Shown piece by piece: positions 61,392 to 64,000 of a stretch of 64,000 nt of DNA. The notes beneath the pieces are model-generated. The model was not told where the DNA came from. It searched no databases and saw only the letters and a list, made by a program, of their open reading frames with translations. The position numbers and the translations under genes were made by a program. This DNA comes from DATMBF01 sp035559595 (GTDB taxonomy: Bacteria > Bacteroidota > Ignavibacteria > UBA10030). The DNA lies in contig DATMBF010000008.1 in assembly GCA_035559595.1 (NCBI GenBank), positions 62,001-126,000 on the forward strand, read 5' to 3'. How positions within the stretch are numbered: position 1 is the first letter of the stretch; every line of letters starts with the position of its first letter.

Positions 61392-61409
61392 CGTTTGTGA
61401 GCGGAACAC

Positions 61410-62150
61410 ATGCTGGTTTCGGTTCACGAAGACTACGGTGCCCTTAGCAAAGCCGCAGCACGATTTGTGGCGGAACGGATTGGACGAAAGGCAGATCTCA
61501 TTCTTGGTCTGGCTTCGGGCAGCACGCCCGTGGGGATGTATCAGGAACTGATTCGCCTGCACAGGCAGGAAGGGTTGAGCTTCTCGAACGTCACGACATT
61601 CAATCTGGATGAATACATCGGACTTCCAAAGTCCCATCCACAAAGTTTCTATCAGTTCATGTGGCGGACGTTTTTCTCCCACATCGACATCAATCCACAA
61701 TCGGTTTTCGTCCCGGACGGGATGACTTCCGATATCCAGGCGCATTGTGCGTGGTATGAAGAAGAAATCAAGCACCGCGGCGGAATTGATCTTCAGATTC
61801 TCGGGATTGGCTCCAACGGACACATCGGGTTCAACGAACCTGGTTCATCCCAGAGTTCGCGAACGTGCATGACCCGCCTTTCTCGGCAAACCGTGCGCGA
61901 CAATGCGAGGTTCTTTAAAACAATCGACGACGTCCCCAAAACGGCTATTACCATGGGTATCGGAACAATTCTGGAGGCTGAGGAAATTCTTCTTTTGGCA
62001 AGCGGAGAGGCCAAAGCCGAGGCGGTTCGGGCTGCTGTCGAGGGACCGATTACTGCCATGGTCCCTGCCTCGAGTCTTCAGACGCATCGCAAGGTATACG
62101 TGATGATTGACCGCGCCGCCGGCTCGAAGCTTCGTCAATTGGCTGCGTAA
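61410..62150 (+). CDS. nagB: Glucosamine-6-phosphate deaminase
   Basis: A 246-residue enzyme with LGLASGSTPVGMYQELIRLH, the catalytic region FNLDEYIGL, LGIGSNGHIGFNEPGSS with the active His/Glu, and the MGIGTILEAEEILLLASGE stretch. It converts glucosamine 6-phosphate to fructose 6-phosphate and ammonia. It is 2 bases from the alternate GlmU gene, linking amino-sugar breakdown and synthesis in one operon. Confidence 0.95.
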   Translation: MLVSVHEDYGALSKAAARFVAERIGRKADLILGLASGSTPVGMYQELIRLHRQEGLSFSNVTTFNLDEYIGLPKSHPQSFYQFMWRTFFSHIDINPQSVFVPDGMTSDIQAHCAWYEEEIKHRGGIDLQILGIGSNGHIGFNEPGSSQSSRTCMTRLSRQTVRDNARFFKTIDDVPKTAITMGIGTILEAEEILLLASGEAKAEAVRAAVEGPITAMVPASSLQTHRKVYVMIDRAAGSKLRQLAA

Positions 62151-62152
62151 AC

Positions 62153-63463
62153 ATGGCATCACGAGAATTTCATCTCTGCATATTTGAAGACGAGTTCACC
62201 ACGCATCTGTTGCCGCTGGTGTATCTTCGCCCTTCGTACGACCTCCGATGTGGTGTCTTCACTCTTCGTCGGAAGATCCAGACCCTTTTTGCCGACAGTC
62301 CGGTTACGCTGCACTGCCGCACATATCTCGAAGAGGTTGTCCGAGAAAGAAATCCCGGCACCCGCGTTAACGAGTTTGCCGATGCAGACTATCTTTTCGT
62401 CAATGGCAGACTTCTCCCCGAGCCGAGTCTCGCCAAGCACCTCCGCGCAGCGAACTCAGAAGTTGTTTTTCTGAAGGGTGTTGTGGTTGTTGCTGCGAGA
62501 ATCAGCAGGGAGCGGATCGAAGTATTCCGTTCTTATCTCTCCAGCACAGACAATCCGGACGGATTCCTTCTGAGCGTTGAGCATTTCGAGGAAGTCCCGA
62601 AAATCGAGATCGATGCCAGCCTGATTTCTTACCCCTGGGATCTCTTTCACAAGAACGGTGAGGAGATCGTCAGAGATTTCCAGATCATTGCCCGCAGAGA
62701 GCGTGGAACTGCCATCAGCGGGAGAATCTATCCGGGTGTCCATCTTGTGGGGAAGAAGAATATCCGTGTCGGCAGAAAGAGCGTCATTAAGTCCGGCGCT
62801 GTACTCGATGCGGAAGAGGGTCCGATTCTGATTGGCGAGAATGTGACGGTGTTTCCCCAAGCGACGATCATCGGTCCTGCGTACATCGGAGAACGGTCGC
62901 TGGTGAAAGTCGGAGCGCAGATCTATGGCGGGACGACAATCGGTCCCATGTGCAAGGTGGGTGGAGAGATCGAGGGGTCAATTTTGCATGCCTACGCGAA
63001 CAAGCAACATGCCGGTTTTCTTGGTCATTCCTACCTCGGCGAGTGGGTGAACCTTGGCGCCGATACGAATAATAGCGACTTGAAGAATAGCTATGGAACA
63101 GTAAAAGTAGATTTGGGATTTGAGAAGATCGACAGCAAATCTCAGTTTGTGGGCTTGACGATGGGTGATCACTCAAAGAGTGGCATCAATACGATGTTCA
63201 ATACCGGCACGGTTGTGGGGGTATGCTGTAATATCTTCGGTTCGGATTTTCCACCGAAATATGTTCCGTCGTTTTCGTGGGGCGGGTCGGACGAAATGCA
63301 GACGTACGATATCAACCGAGCAGTCGAAGTGGCCCGCCGGGTGATGGCGCGGCGCAATGTCCAGCTTTCACGCGCCGAAGAGAAGCTTCTCACGACGATT
63401 TTCGAACGTACGTCAGCTGAGCGGCTGGCAAGAGGGATAGGAGGAGGAGATCGACGAGCATGA
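62153..63463 (+). CDS. Alternate bacterial GlmU-type sugar nucleotidyltransferase
   Basis: A 436-residue protein of the Bacteroidota-type alternate GlmU family. Its N-terminal part (LCIFEDEFTTHLLPLVYLRP) is unlike classical GlmU. The C-terminal part is a left-handed beta-helix (GKKNIRVGRKSVIKSGAVLD; ILIGENVTVFPQATIIGPA; GTVVGVCCNIFG). It is thought to make UDP-GlcNAc from glucosamine 1-phosphate. Classical GlmU is not seen in the window. It overlaps rsmB by 4 bases (ATGA). Confidence 0.88.
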   Translation: MASREFHLCIFEDEFTTHLLPLVYLRPSYDLRCGVFTLRRKIQTLFADSPVTLHCRTYLEEVVRERNPGTRVNEFADADYLFVNGRLLPEPSLAKHLRAANSEVVFLKGVVVVAARISRERIEVFRSYLSSTDNPDGFLLSVEHFEEVPKIEIDASLISYPWDLFHKNGEEIVRDFQIIARRERGTAISGRIYPGVHLVGKKNIRVGRKSVIKSGAVLDAEEGPILIGENVTVFPQATIIGPAYIGERSLVKVGAQIYGGTTIGPMCKVGGEIEGSILHAYANKQHAGFLGHSYLGEWVNLGADTNNSDLKNSYGTVKVDLGFEKIDSKSQFVGLTMGDHSKSGINTMFNTGTVVGVCCNIFGSDFPPKYVPSFSWGGSDEMQTYDINRAVEVARRVMARRNVQLSRAEEKLLTTIFERTSAERLARGIGGGDRRA

Positions 63464-64000
63464 GTATGGATGAACGGACTGTAACGCAGCGCGATGTTTC
63501 CTTCGACAGCCTTTACACAGGCCCGCGCGGGATCGCCGTAAAGATTCTGAATCGCGTAGAGCGTTCGGATGCGTATCTCGACCGCCTGCTAGAAAGTGAA
63601 ATGCGCTCCGTGGAGATGAACGAGCTGGACAAGGGGCTGATGAACGAGATTGTGACTGGTGTTATCCGCTGGAGGATGAAATTAGACTGGATCCTGACCG
63701 GGTTTTTCCATGGAAACTTCACGAAAGCGGAAACGAACATCAAGAACGCATTGAGGGTGGCGTTGTATCAGATTCTTTTTCTGGATAGAGTTCCACATTC
63801 TGCCGCTGTTAACGAGTCGGTCGAGTTCATCAAGCGTCTGCGGGGCCAGAAGGTGGCCGATCTCGTTAATGCCGTGTTGCGAAACATCCTTCGGAACATC
63901 GAGAATATCCGCTATCCCGACCCAAACGAGGATCGCATTCAGCATCTTGCTGTCATCGAATCACACCCCTACTGGCTGACGAAACGGTGGGTAGAGCGTT
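63460..64000 (+). CDS. rsmB: 16S rRNA m5C methyltransferase RsmB, 5' part
   Basis: The frame is open from the ATG at 63460 (or 63466) to the window end, 180 residues visible. This is the NusB-like RNA-binding N-terminal domain (GIAVKILNRVERSDAYLD; LMNEIVTGVIRWRMKLDWIL; PHSAAVNESVEFIKRLRG; NAVLRNILRNIE) and the beginning of the link to the methyltransferase domain (SHPYWLTKRWVE). The SAM-binding and catalytic Cys motifs would lie beyond the window. The gene is cut by the window edge, not broken. Confidence 0.92.
   Translation, partial: MSMDERTVTQRDVSFDSLYTGPRGIAVKILNRVERSDAYLDRLLESEMRSVEMNELDKGLMNEIVTGVIRWRMKLDWILTGFFHGNFTKAETNIKNALRVALYQILFLDRVPHSAAVNESVEFIKRLRGQKVADLVNAVLRNILRNIENIRYPDPNEDRIQHLAVIESHPYWLTKRWVER

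Overview
The window reads as a chromosomal segment of a bacterium from the Bacteroidota-Chlorobiota-Ignavibacteriota (FCB) group, most likely from the Ignavibacteria/Kapabacteria side. The clues are a PorQ-type outer-membrane protein, a bacterial geranylgeranylglyceryl phosphate synthase (PcrB/GGGPS type), the alternate Bacteroidota-type GlmU, a DUF5916 barrel, and many signal-peptide TPR and beta-barrel envelope proteins. Base composition is near balanced. Genes often overlap by ATGA, and many have AGGAG-type ribosome binding sites. Several upstream regions carry canonical -35/-10 pairs with 17-base spacers, which fits this side of the group better than classical Bacteroides. The taxonomic placement is inference; there is no rRNA gene here to fix it.

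Layout, left to right. 1-5534 (+): the 3' end of a hybrid histidine kinase, a MoaC-MoaB fusion, and a carbamoyl-phosphate synthase large subunit split into two genes with a small periplasmic Spy-like gene between them. 5766-13103 (+): an envelope cassette of a 1016-residue TPR protein, an outer-membrane barrel, a SPOR protein, ExbB/TolQ, ExbD/TolR and a TonB-like protein. 13110-19349 (-): a sugar-phosphate transferase, GmhA, GGGPS, AlaS and ClpS. 19471-21157 (-): isocitrate dehydrogenase and a HIT protein. 21321-26742 (+): a TPR/BamE-like lipoprotein, DUF3467, and a large lipoprotein paired with an outer-membrane barrel. 26750-31188 (-): a small secreted protein, then HslU, HslV, sigma-54 and a DUF3109 protein. 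31189-32342: the only long stretch without an intact gene; it holds a decayed HEAT-repeat gene and a strong orphan terminator. 32343-39894: DUF5916, DUF983, a secreted esterase, a diheme cytochrome (-), a 5'-truncated DUF3500 gene and a serine hydrolase. 39909-45436 (-): an amino-acid permease, a TPR protein, Ku and LigD (two-component NHEJ). 45522-50607: an alpha/beta hydrolase (+), then Spy-like, HpcH/HpaI aldolase, DprA, an orphan EutN/CcmL pentamer and GlmM (all -). 50756-60047 (+): a long compact run with AMMECR1-like and Memo-like genes, DUF2520, PHP phosphoesterase, DinB, RmlA, enoyl-CoA hydratase, a roadblock-like protein, GlyQS, a TPR protein and a ZIP transporter. 60037-64000: PorQ (-), L31, NagB, alternate GlmU and the start of RsmB.

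Functionally the window is mostly housekeeping plus cell-envelope biology: amino-sugar flow (NagB, GlmM, alternate GlmU), surface sugars (RmlA, GmhA, sugar transferase), a trans-envelope energy-transduction module, protein quality control (HslUV, ClpS) and double-strand-break repair (Ku/LigD). No tRNA, rRNA, CRISPR array, insertion sequence or prophage was recognised. The most unusual items are the carB split around a spy-like gene, the orphan bacterial-microcompartment vertex gene coupled to glmM, the TPR/BamE-like lipoprotein, the AMMECR1-Memo pair without its radical-SAM partner nearby, and two eroded genes.
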